Below, piece by piece: positions 45,328 to 54,826 of a stretch of DNA of 64,000 bases. Each line of letters starts with the position of its first letter. The stretch's first letter is position 1. Source of the stretch: Acidimicrobiaceae bacterium (lineage in GTDB: Bacteria > Actinomycetota > Acidimicrobiia > Acidimicrobiales > RAAP-2); assembly GCA_003133325.1 (NCBI GenBank), contig PKXA01000069.1:1-64000 (forward strand). The letters are read 5' to 3'. The notes beneath the pieces are model-generated. The model was not told the origin of the DNA and did no database searches. It saw only the letters and a program-made list of their open reading frames with translations. Position numbers and translations under genes: made by a program.

Positions 45328-45740
45328 TGCTGCCGCCTCTTGCCCGGTAGTGCCGCGCCGGCTGGTGATGCGACCGGTGCAGTCCTCTCCACCTTGCCGG
45401 ACGGACCAGATGTGCGTCTGCGTTCGATCCAATAGTCCAGTGGTGGTCCAATGACCGTGATGGCTCGAACCGGGCATGCGGAGGCACGCCATGTCGCCTG
45501 CTCCGCCAATTCCGAGGGCACTTCCATCACGTGTACGTCGATGAACCCGTCCTCGTCGAGCGGATAGACGTCTGACGCCCAACGGTGGCATTGCCCCCAA
45601 CCTTCGCAGATCCCCGAGGAGACGCGTACCTGAACCGGACAGACCTCGCTCGAGAGACCCTCCTCGCTCGCTTCCATCGGACGCGAGTTGACGGTTTCGG
45701 CCCCCTCGCGACCCTGGTCACCATGACGGACTTGCAGCAA
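45324..45740 (-). CDS. ferredoxin, single-cluster type
   Basis: The ferredoxin core (VRVSSGICEGWGQCHRWASDVYPLDEDGF then ACPVRAITV, fragments) has a Cys-x5-Cys and a distal CP motif, as in actinobacterial 3Fe-4S ferredoxins. The full frame starts at 45740, but ATG 45677 or a GTG nearer the core are better starts because family members begin about 10 residues before the first Cys. The C-terminal ~35 residues are extra. Upstream (45797-45810) is a CTAGT half-site. It forms an operon with the truncated Rrf2 gene. Confidence 0.8.
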   Translation of the reverse strand: MLQVRHGDQGREGAETVNSRPMEASEEGLSSEVCPVQVRVSSGICEGWGQCHRWASDVYPLDEDGFIDVHVMEVPSELAEQATWRASACPVRAITVIGPPLDYWIERRRTSGPSGKVERTAPVASPAGAALPGKRRQQ

Positions 45741-45796
45741 TCGCTACCCTTCGCCCTCAGTGACTCAGACGATGAACCCATGTCGCCTCAATTGTT

Positions 45797-45810
45797 AAGT
45801 CTCATACTAG
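45797..45810 (-). promoter_or_regulatory. CTAGT half-site upstream of ferredoxin
   Basis: Minus-strand TTCTAGT-ATGA-GACTTAA: one conserved arm and a degenerate second. It sits in the only AT-rich stretch between the ferredoxin and the TehA-like gene. Confidence 0.35.
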
Positions 45811-45852
45811 AAGACTATTTAATCGAAGCCAAGCTCGGATCCCCTCAGCTCG

Positions 45853-47025
45853 TCAGGCGCTAGAGCCGCCTCGGCGGCCCAGGGCGCGCACCATCGCGAT
45901 CACCATGAGTACAAGGACGACCACCCAGGCGATCATTCCTGCCCACACCCACGCCCTGGCCACCGACACCATGAACCCGAAGCCGGCAGCCTTCCCCAGC
46001 GTGTACGACGCCACCGTGTACATGCCGACGGGAAACACCATGCTCCACAAGCGAGGTTCGTAAGCCCGCGAATACCCCCGGACCAGGTAACGCCAGATGC
46101 CGAACAGAATTAGGAGTGGAATCCACCAGGTGGCGAACGACCAGAACACAACCGAAAGTCCGACGAGGAACGGTCGAAGCTCCGCCACGTACGTGGCCGC
46201 GTGGCCGCCGTGCAGCGCGAGGATCCCGGCGGCAGCGCGGATACTGATGGCCATCGCCCCCATGGCGATCCAGTAGGCGGGGCCCATCTCTGCGGGAGTG
46301 ACTTCGATCACGAGCAGGCGGAGGAAGACGATGACAATCAAAATGAGATACAGCATCACCCCGATCCCCCACAGGCAGATCGCCACGATCGGCAGGCCGG
46401 TGGCCAGCCAGTCCGACGGGGCGTGGGGGGTGAGGCCGGCCGCGATGATCGCAAGGGATTGGGTGCCCACTACCCACACCAGCCAGGTGCCGTTGAACTC
46501 TGCAAGCACGGGACGGTGTGCCCTGGCGACGATCGACCAGGGCAATCCGTATGTCAATACCAGCCAGATGATTGCGGCGGCCATGCCGAGCCCAAGAGCA
46601 ACTGTCGTATGACCGGCCATGAGAAAGCGCACTGCGAGGACGTCGGTGCCGGCCACCACGGTGAAATACGCCATCGCCGTCGTAGGGTCGCGCAGGCTCT
46701 CGAGAGCCCACGCGCTGAATGATATGAACCGGATGGCATAGGCGGCGACCAGGAGCAGGAACGCGAAGATGGTCACGCCGAGGCTCACCTGGGAGAACAC
46801 ACGGAAGCCAAGCAGGTCCGTTCCCACGGAAACGATGCCGCTGGCCATGACCCATGCGAAGTAGCCCGAATCGAGAGTGGCAAGGGCGCGCGCCAGCAGG
46901 CCTGCCGGGGGGGCGGGCATGCGCCGATTTCCGGACTTCGATGCAGCCGCCTGGGATGGGCGCGTCCAGTCGGGCATGCCGCTCCTGTCGCCGTGGTCGG
47001 GGTGCACGCTCACCGTGAGACCCAC
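45853..47025 (-). CDS. TehA/SLAC1-family (TDT) anion channel or transporter
   Basis: Up to 390 residues with ten membrane helices after a ~45-residue polar N-terminus. LDSGYFAWVMASGIVSVG marks the first helix, and LEFNGTWLVWVVGTQS-type, GPAYWIAMGAMAISI and FWSFATWWIPLLI segments follow the TDT pattern. The start is uncertain (GTG/ATG 47025, 46977 or 46920). It lies 41 bases behind narI in the same direction. In that place an anion channel may move nitrite or nitrate, but this is inference. Confidence 0.85.
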   Translation of the reverse strand: MGLTVSVHPDHGDRSGMPDWTRPSQAAASKSGNRRMPAPPAGLLARALATLDSGYFAWVMASGIVSVGTDLLGFRVFSQVSLGVTIFAFLLLVAAYAIRFISFSAWALESLRDPTTAMAYFTVVAGTDVLAVRFLMAGHTTVALGLGMAAAIIWLVLTYGLPWSIVARAHRPVLAEFNGTWLVWVVGTQSLAIIAAGLTPHAPSDWLATGLPIVAICLWGIGVMLYLILIVIVFLRLLVIEVTPAEMGPAYWIAMGAMAISIRAAAGILALHGGHAATYVAELRPFLVGLSVVFWSFATWWIPLLILFGIWRYLVRGYSRAYEPRLWSMVFPVGMYTVASYTLGKAAGFGFMVSVARAWVWAGMIAWVVVLVLMVIAMVRALGRRGGSSA

Positions 47026-47066
47026 CGTGCGATGCTTCGCCTTCCGGCCTCCACCATCCGCAGAGC

Positions 47067-47828
47067 TCAGTACCGGGTGCCGATACTGCGCCAGCGACGA
47101 CCGCTTGTCCCTGGCTCATTTGGATGGGCGGCGACGCGGGAGCGATACACGACGAAGGGTCGCCACAGATACCACACCGGGTAGCTCCATGCATGCACCA
47201 ACCGGCTGAACGGCCACACGATGAGGATCGCCCACGCTGCGGTGGCATGCACCTGATAGAGCAATGGTGCATTGGCGATGGCTCGGACATCCGGATTGGC
47301 CACGAACAGTCCGCGGAACCACAGAGCAACGCTCTGTCGATAATCGTAGGCGGAGCCGAGGAGATTGACACCCACGGTCTCGGCGATACCGAGCGCGATG
47401 ACGATGGCGAGCAAGATGAGCGTCAGCCAGTCGACAGCGCTGGTGGTGGCCCGCACCCGGGGTACGAACAGCCGCCGGTAGGCCAGGAAACCGATCCCGA
47501 CGACGATCCCGACCGCGGCGGCAGTCCCGGCCGCGGCCGAGAACCAGTGGTAATAGTTCTCGGGAATACCGACAGCATGAGTCCAGCTCTCGGGGATCAG
47601 AATGCCGATCACGTGACCGGCGATTGCACCGAAGGTAGCGTAATGGAATATGGGCGAGCCCCACTTGAGCAGTTTCTTCTCCTGGAGCTCGGTGGATCGG
47701 CTCGTCCAGCCGAACTGGTCGTAGCGGTAGCGCCAGACGTGCCCGATGACGAACGTCGTCAATGCCAGGTAGGGCAGGATGACCCACCACAACAGTTGGA
47801 AGCCGGTGATGCCCTGGGTGCCGCTCAA
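47067..47828 (-). CDS. narI: respiratory nitrate reductase gamma subunit (cytochrome b)
   Basis: 253 residues with five membrane helices. It oxidises quinol at the outer face and passes electrons through two b hemes to NarH. Helix 1 starts LLWWVILPYLALTTFVIGHVWRYRYDQFGWTSRS (fragments). Heme-ligand histidines lie in GSPIFHYATFGAIAGHVIG and in YQVHATAAWAILIVWPFSRLVHAWS (fragments). It overlaps narJ by four bases. Confidence 0.95.
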   Translation of the reverse strand: MSGTQGITGFQLLWWVILPYLALTTFVIGHVWRYRYDQFGWTSRSTELQEKKLLKWGSPIFHYATFGAIAGHVIGILIPESWTHAVGIPENYYHWFSAAAGTAAAVGIVVGIGFLAYRRLFVPRVRATTSAVDWLTLILLAIVIALGIAETVGVNLLGSAYDYRQSVALWFRGLFVANPDVRAIANAPLLYQVHATAAWAILIVWPFSRLVHAWSYPVWYLWRPFVVYRSRVAAHPNEPGTSGRRWRSIGTRY

Positions 47829-48454
47829 CGTCGGGTCGGTCCCATGGCGACGAATTCCGGTGGGGCGAACGGCTCGAGACCGACCCGTTCCGACGGTGGG
47901 CCCTGGGCCCGGTACCGATGGACGGCTTCCCTGTCAGCTCGCGAGGGTACCCCCAAGGTATCCCCCACCGCGCTCACCGTTTCGGCATAGGGGCTGTCCT
48001 CCGAGGCGAGGTCGATACTCAGCGTGTCTATGGCGGCGCGATGCTCTCTGAGAAGCGCTGCCCCGGTGGAGGATTGTGCCGCCAGCTCTAAGAGCGCCGG
48101 AAGAAAGTCCGGAAGCTCGTTGGGTACCACCCGAACGCCCGCCTGTCTGTACGCCTCGATGAGGGCAGCCAGTGCCATACCGCGCTCGCGGGTGTCGCCA
48201 TGGCGGTAATACGTAAGGTGCAATGTACGCCGACGTCGGAGGTCGAACACCTCGACGTAGGATGCCGCCGCTTCCATCCTCGACATACCTGCCAGCCACG
48301 CCCGTGTCCGCTCGAGCCGGCTGGTAACCGAGCCTTTCGGTAGTCGGCCCAATGCGTCAGCAACGGCGATCAGATCTTCGGCGTAATTGCCCTCGGGGTA
48401 ACTGAGCAACACCGACGCACAGCCAAATACCACACGCGCTTCAGACCGTTTCAC
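47825..48454 (-). CDS. narJ: nitrate reductase assembly chaperone
   Basis: 209 residues, helical NarJ/TorD-like chaperone needed to insert the Mo cofactor into NarG. Typical pieces are LLSYPEGNYAEDL, YVEVFDLRRRRTLHLTYYRHGDTRERG (fragments) and ELPDFLPALLELAA. It overlaps narH and narI by four bases each. Confidence 0.95.
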   Translation of the reverse strand: MKRSEARVVFGCASVLLSYPEGNYAEDLIAVADALGRLPKGSVTSRLERTRAWLAGMSRMEAAASYVEVFDLRRRRTLHLTYYRHGDTRERGMALAALIEAYRQAGVRVVPNELPDFLPALLELAAQSSTGAALLREHRAAIDTLSIDLASEDSPYAETVSAVGDTLGVPSRADREAVHRYRAQGPPSERVGLEPFAPPEFVAMGPTRR

Positions 48455-50058
48455 AGTGCTCCTCCCGTTGCCGGCGTTTCGTTCACCAACAGGTGCAGGC
48501 GTCCCGTCGCGTCCCGTCCGGCTACCGCCACATCGTCCGAGTCCCGGCGGTTCAGGTGAAAGCTCTCGACCCCCGAGCCATCGTCCTCCGTTCCACCCAT
48601 ACCCGGCCCTCCGTCGGTGTCGAGCGAGCAGCCAGTTTGGGCATGCTGGGCCAAAAGCCTGCCCGCTTGCTCGGCATGGGCAGGAGGGATGACGTAGCGA
48701 TCCTCGTAGCGTGCAATGGCCAGTAGCCGGAACAGGTCCTCGGCGTCATCCTCGGTCAGCCCCACGTCGGATAGATCGACGTCGGGATGTTGGCCGAGCT
48801 GGTTGGCCCGCATGACCGTGCGTACCAGGGCCAATCGCCGCAAGGCGTCACGAACCGGGGAGATGCGTCCGGCGGTGAACAGATTCGCCAGATATTCGAG
48901 TGGTATGCGCAACGTGTCGATGGCCCCGAATATGACATCGGCATTCTCTTCGTACCCGACCGCTGTAGCCGCGTCTGCAACCGGGGAGAGTGGCGGTATG
49001 TACCAGACCATCGGCATCGTCCGGTATTCAGGGTGCAGTGGCAGTGCCACCCGATGCCGCATAATGAGGGCGTAGGTAGGTGAGCGTTGAGCGGCCACCA
49101 CCCAATCATGCGGGATACCCTGAGCCTCCGCAGCTGCCGCCACCTCAGGGTCATTGGGATCGAGGAAGACATCACGCTGCGCTTCGTAGAGATCCTCGGC
49201 ATCGGGTGTCGCTGCCGCGGCCATCACGGCATCGGCGTCGTACAACATGAGGCCTAGGTACCTCAGTCGGCCCGGGCATGTCTCCGAGCAGATGGTGGGC
49301 AATCCGGCCTCGATGCGCGGGAAGCAAAGCGTGCACTTCTCTGCCTTGCCGGTTCGGTGATTGAAGTACACCTTCTTGTACGGGCACCCCGACACGCAGA
49401 AGCGCCAACCCCGACATCGGTCCTGGTCGACGAGGACGATGCCATCTTCCTCACGCTTGTACATGGCACCTGACGGGCACGATGCCACACACGACGGATT
49501 GAGGCAGTGCTCGCAGATACGCGGCAGATAGAACATGAACACCGATTCGAAATCGAGTTTCACCTTCTCGGACATCGCCTCGATGTTCGGATCGTGGAGC
49601 GCCCGGGCTGGGGCGCCAGCCAGATCGTCCTCCCAGTTCGCTCCCCACGAAGGGACCATGTCACGACCGGTAAGTGCCGACCGGGCCGACACGCTTGGTG
49701 ATTTGGTACCTGCGGGGGCGGTGATCAGTCGGTCATAGTCGTAAGTGAACGGGTCGTGGTACTCGTCAATGGTGGGAAGATCAGGGTTGTAGAAGATGGA
49801 CGCTAAACGGCGCAGTCGGCTACCTCCTCGAAGTCGGAGCCGTCCCTTGCGGTCGAGTTCCCAACCACCCTTCCATTGCTCCTGGTCCTCGTAGCGAGCT
49901 GGGTACCCGAGTCCGGGCTTCGTCTCGACGTTGTTGAAGTAGACGTACTCGGTACCCGGCCTGTTCGTCCATGTTTGTTTGCACGTGACCGAGCAGGTAT
50001 GGCATCCGATGCACTTGTCGATATTCATGACCATGCATACCTGGGCCATGATGCGCAT
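48451..50058 (-). CDS. narH: respiratory nitrate reductase beta subunit
   Basis: 535 residues, the electron-transfer subunit with one [3Fe-4S] and three [4Fe-4S] clusters. Cysteine sets are CIGCHTCSVTCKQ near the N-terminus, CEHCLNPSCVASCPSG, CRGWRFCVSGCPYKK (with the Trp typical of the [3Fe-4S] site) and CTLCFPR ... CSETCPG. The C-terminal ~80 residues form a variable acidic tail. ATG 50058 overlaps the narG stop (TGATG). Confidence 0.97.
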   Translation of the reverse strand: MRIMAQVCMVMNIDKCIGCHTCSVTCKQTWTNRPGTEYVYFNNVETKPGLGYPARYEDQEQWKGGWELDRKGRLRLRGGSRLRRLASIFYNPDLPTIDEYHDPFTYDYDRLITAPAGTKSPSVSARSALTGRDMVPSWGANWEDDLAGAPARALHDPNIEAMSEKVKLDFESVFMFYLPRICEHCLNPSCVASCPSGAMYKREEDGIVLVDQDRCRGWRFCVSGCPYKKVYFNHRTGKAEKCTLCFPRIEAGLPTICSETCPGRLRYLGLMLYDADAVMAAAATPDAEDLYEAQRDVFLDPNDPEVAAAAEAQGIPHDWVVAAQRSPTYALIMRHRVALPLHPEYRTMPMVWYIPPLSPVADAATAVGYEENADVIFGAIDTLRIPLEYLANLFTAGRISPVRDALRRLALVRTVMRANQLGQHPDVDLSDVGLTEDDAEDLFRLLAIARYEDRYVIPPAHAEQAGRLLAQHAQTGCSLDTDGGPGMGGTEDDGSGVESFHLNRRDSDDVAVAGRDATGRLHLLVNETPATGGAL

Positions 50059-53000
50059 CAGAACTCCACCACCTGTGATCGACGTCGGATGACGGCAATC
50101 TCGTCGCGCTGCGATCCGGTCGGACCGTAGTAGTTGAACCCGTAGGACAGTTGTGCGTAGCCGCCGATCATGTGCGTTGGCTTCATGATCGTGCGGGTAA
50201 GTGAATTGTCGGTACCGCCGTGAAGCCCCGACCCTTCGGAGATCGGCATCTGCAAATGGCGATCCACTGCGTGGTACATCAACACTGTCCCCGGTGGGAC
50301 CCGATGGGTCACCGCAGCTCGGGCGACCGTGACGCCGTTCCGGTTGTATGCCTCGATCCAGTCGTTGTCGGAGACTTTCACTCGTTGTGCGTCGAGGTCA
50401 TTGATCCAGATGACCGGACCACCTCGGAACAGGTTGAGCATATGCAGGTTGTCCTGGTACTCGGAGTGGATCGACCATTTCGAATGAGGTGTCAAGAAAC
50501 GCGCTACCAACTGCTCCTCGCCAAGGTCGGCACGACGCTGATCGCCGAACGTACCCCCGAGGTCGAGCGGGGGACGGTAGGTGGGCAACATCTCGCCCAA
50601 TTCGGCCATCCATTCGTGGTCGACGAAGAAATGCTGGCGACCCGTGAGGGTGTGCCACGGCTTCAGGCGCTCCACGTTGATGGTGAACGGGGAGTACCGT
50701 CGACGTTCGGACTCACATCCGGACCACTCGGGTGAACAGATCACCGAGCGGGGCTGGGTCACGGTATCGGCGAACGTGATGCGATCCCCGGCGCGCTCGT
50801 GGGCCAGATCGGAGAGTTGCACACCAGTGCGGCGCTCCAGGTTTTCGAATGCCGCCACGGCAAGCCGGCCATTGGTCGTTCCCGACATGGCCAGGATGGC
50901 TTCGCAGAAGAGGTCATCGCGGTCGATGCGAGGGCGCCCATTGCCGACACCACCCCGAATCACCCCGTTCTTGCTACGCAGGTAGCCGACCTCCTCGCCC
51001 ACCGGCATGGCGATGCCCTTGGTGGTTGCTCCGAGCTCATCCACCAACGGACCCAACGCCTTCATACGCTCTGCGAGGTGCGGATAGTCCCGTTCCACCA
51101 CCACTATTCGAGGCATCGTCTTGCCCGGTATGGGTTCGCATTCGCCTGCAGCCCAGTCGAGCGCTCGCCCTCCGGGTTGAGCGCATTCATCAGGGCTGTC
51201 GTGGAGCAATGGAATGGCAACGACGTCGTGGCGGACTCCGAGACGCGTTTCGGCAAGGTGAGAGAATTCAGTAGCCAAATCGTTGAAGATGTCGAAATCC
51301 GACCGCGTCTCCCAGGGCGGTGCGATCGCCGGATTGAACGAGTGGACGAACGGGTGCATGTCGGTTGTGGATAGATCGTGCTTCTCGTACCACGTCGACG
51401 CTGGGAGCACGACGTCGGAGTAGATGGCCGTTGATGTCATTCGGAAGTCGATGTTGACCAACAGGTCGAGCTTCCCCTCCGGGGCCTCGTCGTGCCACAC
51501 GACCTCGCTTGGTCGTGACTCCGGCGGGCATTCCGAGGCAGCCACGGCATTATCGGCACCGAGTAAATGGCGCAGGAAGTACTCGTGGCCCTTGCCCGAT
51601 GAACCCAAGAGGTTGCTGCGCCAGACGGTCAGCACGCGGGGGAAATTGGCCGGATCGTCCGGATCTGATGCCGCGAACTGCAGGCGCCCGGATGTGAGCT
51701 CGTCAACGACGTACTCAGCGGCATCTTTTCCGGAGCCAGCCGCCTCGTCGGCGAGCTTGAGCGGGTTTCTGTTGAAGGTCGGATGCGAGCCCAGCCAGCC
51801 GAGTCTTGCCGCATATGCATTGAGGTCGGCCGCTGAGCGCCCTGTGAACCGGCCATCACCGAGTGGGCTCGACAGCGTGTCGGCGTGGGCACCCTCGTAT
51901 CGCCATTGATCCGATGCGAGGTACCAGTACGGAGTAGCCGGCATGTGGCGGGTCGGCCGTGCCCAGTCATAGGCGAAAGCCAAGGTGAACCAACCGGTCA
52001 GCGGACGGACTTTCTCCTGGCCGACGTAGTGCGCCCAACCTCCCCCGTTCACTCCCTCGCAGCCACCCAACATCAACAGAGACAGGAACGTCCGGTAGAT
52101 TTGATCCGAGTGGAACCAATGGTTGGTGCCTGCCCCCATGGCAATCATCGAACGACCTCCGGAAACCTCGGCGTTGCGAGCGAACTCACGTGCTACCCGG
52201 GTGCACGAGGCCGCCGGAACCGAGGTGATCTTCTCTTGCCAGGCGGGCGTGTAGGGAACGTCGGCGTCATCGAACGAGGTGGGCCACTCGCCGGGGAGCC
52301 CGGGCCTCGACACGCCGTATTGGGCCATCACCAGGTCGAAGACCGTAGTGACCAGGCGACCGGCCACCCGCACCGCCGGTACTCCCCGTTGGAGCACGCT
52401 GCCACCCTCACCATCTCCCACGTCGAACCGGGGCATATCGACGGCCAGTGTCTCGGACCCGGGTCGCCCGAACAGACTGAGTACCGGTTCCACGCCTTCG
52501 AGGCGGAGATTCCAGCGCCCCATGTCCTGGGCGTTCCAGCGAAAGCCCAGCGAGCCGTTCGGCACTGCCGGTGTGCCGGTACGTTCGTCCAAGACCACCG
52601 TTTTCCATTCCGCTCCTTCATCCGCCTCGCCTAGGTCGCTGGCGGTCAGAAAATGGTCGGGTACGTAGTTCCCGTCGCGCTCTCGCAACGACACCAGGAA
52701 TGGCAGGTCGGTGAAGGTGGTGGCGTACTCGGCGAACCGTGGAGTCAGTCGATCGCGATAGAATTCGGTGAGCATGACGTGCCCCATGGCCATGGCCAGG
52801 GCACCGTCCGTCCCCGGATTGGCGGCCAGCCAGTCGTCTGCGAACTTCGTGTGGTCCGAGTAGTCGGGGGAGACGACCACGACCTTCTGGCCCCGGTAGC
52901 GGGCTTCGGTCATGAAGTGGGCGTCCGGGGTGCGGGTAATCGGGAGGTTGGTTCCCCAGAGGATCAGATACGTGGCATTCCACCAGTCTGCCGATTCGGG

Positions 53001-53789
53001 TACGTCGGTCTGATCGCCGAACACCTGGGGAGAGGCGATGGGGAGGTCGGCGTACCAGTCGTAGAACGAGAGGATGGTGCCACCTAGTAGCGAGTAGAAC
53101 CGGGTACCAGCCGCATAGGACGCCATCGACATGGCCGGGATCACGGTGAACGCGGCAGTCCGGTCCGGGCCGTACTCAGCCACGGTGTGCACGTGGGCCG
53201 CCGCCATGAGCTCGAGTACCTCGGGCCACGGCGCCCGCACGAACCCACCTCGGCCACGGGCCTGCTTGTATCGACGCGCGCGTTCCGGATCGCCGGTGAT
53301 CTCGGCCCAGGCGGCAACGGGATCGTCGAGACGGTCCCGGGCTTCTCTGAACATCTCGAGCAGTTCACCGCGCACGTAGGGGTAGCGAACGCGCGCCGGC
53401 GAGTACGTATACCACGAGAACGATGCTCCCCGGGGACAGCCTCGTGGTTCGTATTCGGGAGAGTCCGGGCCGACCGAGGGATAGTCGACGGCCTGGGTCT
53501 CCCACGTGATAATCCCGTCCTTGACGAATATTCGCCACGAACACGAGCCGGTGCAGTTCACACCGTGGGTGGAACGCACCACCTTGTCGTGGCGCCACCG
53601 CTCGCGGTAGAACTCCTCGGCTTGGCGCCCACCGCGACGATGCACCTCGCGACCATCGGATGTCGGTTCTCCGGGCTGAAGGTACCGGGCCGGGCGGACC
53701 AGACCGGAGTCGGCAAGGAGGCCAGTTTGGCCGGTACCAGTCTGGTCGCCGAAGCCGGATGGGTTCTTCGGGTTCACACGTTTGGGCAT
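50058..53789 (-). CDS. narG: respiratory nitrate reductase alpha subunit (Mo-bisMGD)
   Basis: 1243 residues, the catalytic subunit reducing nitrate to nitrite at the cytoplasmic side. The FS0 cluster ligands are His75, Cys79, Cys83 (HGVNCTGSC) and Cys118 (CPRG). The molybdenum ligand is Asp248 in SFYDWYADLP, equivalent to E. coli Asp222. The stretch QTDVPESADWWNATYLILWGTNLPITRTPDAHF (fragments) is diagnostic. No twin-arginine signal is present, which fits a cytoplasm-facing NarG. A SD (GGGAG) precedes ATG 53789, and a TTGACG-N17-AACGAT promoter lies 80-110 bases upstream. Confidence 0.98.
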   Translation of the reverse strand: MPKRVNPKNPSGFGDQTGTGQTGLLADSGLVRPARYLQPGEPTSDGREVHRRGGRQAEEFYRERWRHDKVVRSTHGVNCTGSCSWRIFVKDGIITWETQAVDYPSVGPDSPEYEPRGCPRGASFSWYTYSPARVRYPYVRGELLEMFREARDRLDDPVAAWAEITGDPERARRYKQARGRGGFVRAPWPEVLELMAAAHVHTVAEYGPDRTAAFTVIPAMSMASYAAGTRFYSLLGGTILSFYDWYADLPIASPQVFGDQTDVPESADWWNATYLILWGTNLPITRTPDAHFMTEARYRGQKVVVVSPDYSDHTKFADDWLAANPGTDGALAMAMGHVMLTEFYRDRLTPRFAEYATTFTDLPFLVSLRERDGNYVPDHFLTASDLGEADEGAEWKTVVLDERTGTPAVPNGSLGFRWNAQDMGRWNLRLEGVEPVLSLFGRPGSETLAVDMPRFDVGDGEGGSVLQRGVPAVRVAGRLVTTVFDLVMAQYGVSRPGLPGEWPTSFDDADVPYTPAWQEKITSVPAASCTRVAREFARNAEVSGGRSMIAMGAGTNHWFHSDQIYRTFLSLLMLGGCEGVNGGGWAHYVGQEKVRPLTGWFTLAFAYDWARPTRHMPATPYWYLASDQWRYEGAHADTLSSPLGDGRFTGRSAADLNAYAARLGWLGSHPTFNRNPLKLADEAAGSGKDAAEYVVDELTSGRLQFAASDPDDPANFPRVLTVWRSNLLGSSGKGHEYFLRHLLGADNAVAASECPPESRPSEVVWHDEAPEGKLDLLVNIDFRMTSTAIYSDVVLPASTWYEKHDLSTTDMHPFVHSFNPAIAPPWETRSDFDIFNDLATEFSHLAETRLGVRHDVVAIPLLHDSPDECAQPGGRALDWAAGECEPIPGKTMPRIVVVERDYPHLAERMKALGPLVDELGATTKGIAMPVGEEVGYLRSKNGVIRGGVGNGRPRIDRDDLFCEAILAMSGTTNGRLAVAAFENLERRTGVQLSDLAHERAGDRITFADTVTQPRSVICSPEWSGCESERRRYSPFTINVERLKPWHTLTGRQHFFVDHEWMAELGEMLPTYRPPLDLGGTFGDQRRADLGEEQLVARFLTPHSKWSIHSEYQDNLHMLNLFRGGPVIWINDLDAQRVKVSDNDWIEAYNRNGVTVARAAVTHRVPPGTVLMYHAVDRHLQMPISEGSGLHGGTDNSLTRTIMKPTHMIGGYAQLSYGFNYYGPTGSQRDEIAVIRRRSQVVEF

Positions 53790-53867
53790 GGTTCACGTCT
53801 CCCGGCCTGGCCGTTGGGAGCCTACGGATCCAGGATCACTCCCGCACCCGAGGCACCACCTGCCAGC

Positions 53868-53896
53868 ATCGTTTCAGCGCATTTTCCTAGCGTCAA
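53868..53896 (-). promoter_or_regulatory. candidate narG promoter
   Basis: Minus-strand TTGACG - 17 bases - AACGAT, about 80 bases before the narG start, in the 225-base gap behind moaC. I saw no obvious FNR-type (TTGAT-N4-ATCAA) site. Confidence 0.45.
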
Positions 53897-54013
53897 GTGA
53901 TAATACCCATAACCCGCTGCACCCCGAATGCAGGAGGGAGCACTCGACGGCCGCGTTCCTCGATCTGCAACGTCAGGTACCGTCTGGGGTTGAACCGGCA
54001 CGGTTAACGGTGG

Positions 54014-54517
54014 TCATGCATCCGAATACACCGCGTCACCGGGCTCCTCTCGGTGCCACGAACCGGAACGTCCTCCGGTCTTCTCCCAGACGCACAGGTC
54101 CTCGATGCTCAAATCGGGGTCCGACGACTTGCACATGTCGTAGATCGTCAGGGCCGCAACCGCTCCCGCGGTGAGTGCTTCCATCTCCACGCCCGTCCGG
54201 TCAACTGAGCCCACCTCCACCCCGATCGCCACGTGGTCTTCAGCCACCGTAAAGGTGATGTGGATGTCCTGGAGCAGAAGCGGGTGGCACAGCGGCAACA
54301 GTTGGGACGTCAGCTTTGCCGCCTGGATCCCAGCCACCCGAGCCGTCTCCAGTATGTCTCGAGCCGTCGCCCCCCCTTCGGCCAACTGAGCAGCCGTTCC
54401 CGGGCGCATGACGACACGGCACGCAGCGCGAGCAAGCCGACAGGTCACGGTCTTCGCAGTGATGTCCACCATGTGCGCGTGACCCCGTCTGTCAAGGTGG
54501 GTGAACGCGCCTTTCAT
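54014..54517 (-). CDS. moaC: cyclic pyranopterin monophosphate synthase
   Basis: 167 residues. With MoaA it makes the first molybdopterin intermediate from GTP. Conserved: GHAHMVDITAKTVT, LLPLCHPLLLQDI, VGSVDRTGVEMEALTAGAVAALTIYDMCKSSD (fragments) with the active-site Asp-Arg-Thr and Lys. The C-terminal EKTGGRSG is typical. It lies upstream of narG in the same direction. Confidence 0.96.
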   Translation of the reverse strand: MKGAFTHLDRRGHAHMVDITAKTVTCRLARAACRVVMRPGTAAQLAEGGATARDILETARVAGIQAAKLTSQLLPLCHPLLLQDIHITFTVAEDHVAIGVEVGSVDRTGVEMEALTAGAVAALTIYDMCKSSDPDLSIEDLCVWEKTGGRSGSWHREEPGDAVYSDA

Positions 54518-54577
54518 AATGGATCGACCTGTGTCTTCGGACCAGCGGTCTCCGTCTGGCTCGCGACAGCGGATCGG

Positions 54578-54826
54578 TCAGTCACCGAGGGAAGCGGCGA
54601 GGTGCTCGGCGGCAAGACGGGCCGTCTGCGGGTCAGAGCCGGAACGGCCGACGAGCCAGCAGGAAATGGGAGCCGCGGTTCGTTGCGAGGCCCTCGCGGC
54701 GGTGCCGGCCAGGTCGAGCAAGTCCTCGATGTCCTGGTCGGTCGGTGCGGGCAACCCGAGTTCGGCTGCGAACCTGCGTATCCACTCGCGATCCGTGATC
54801 GTCACAACCGGTAATGATAGACGCAT
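54578..54826 (-). CDS. DUF6457 domain protein
   Basis: 75-82 residues. EWIRRFAAELGLPAPTDQDIEDLLDLAGTAARASQR (fragments) and PISCWLVGRSG are the conserved core of a small helical family usually found beside molybdopterin genes. The start may be ATG 54826, which overlaps the divergent mogA ATG (CATG), or GTG 54805, which gives the usual length. The role in cofactor synthesis is unknown. Confidence 0.75.
   Translation of the reverse strand: MRLSLPVVTITDREWIRRFAAELGLPAPTDQDIEDLLDLAGTAARASQRTAAPISCWLVGRSGSDPQTARLAAEHLAASLGD

Noticed and set aside
45860-47371. 503-codon minus-strand open frame overlapping narI and the TehA-like gene
   Set aside because: It is out of frame with both real genes and has Arg/Pro/His-rich shadow composition.
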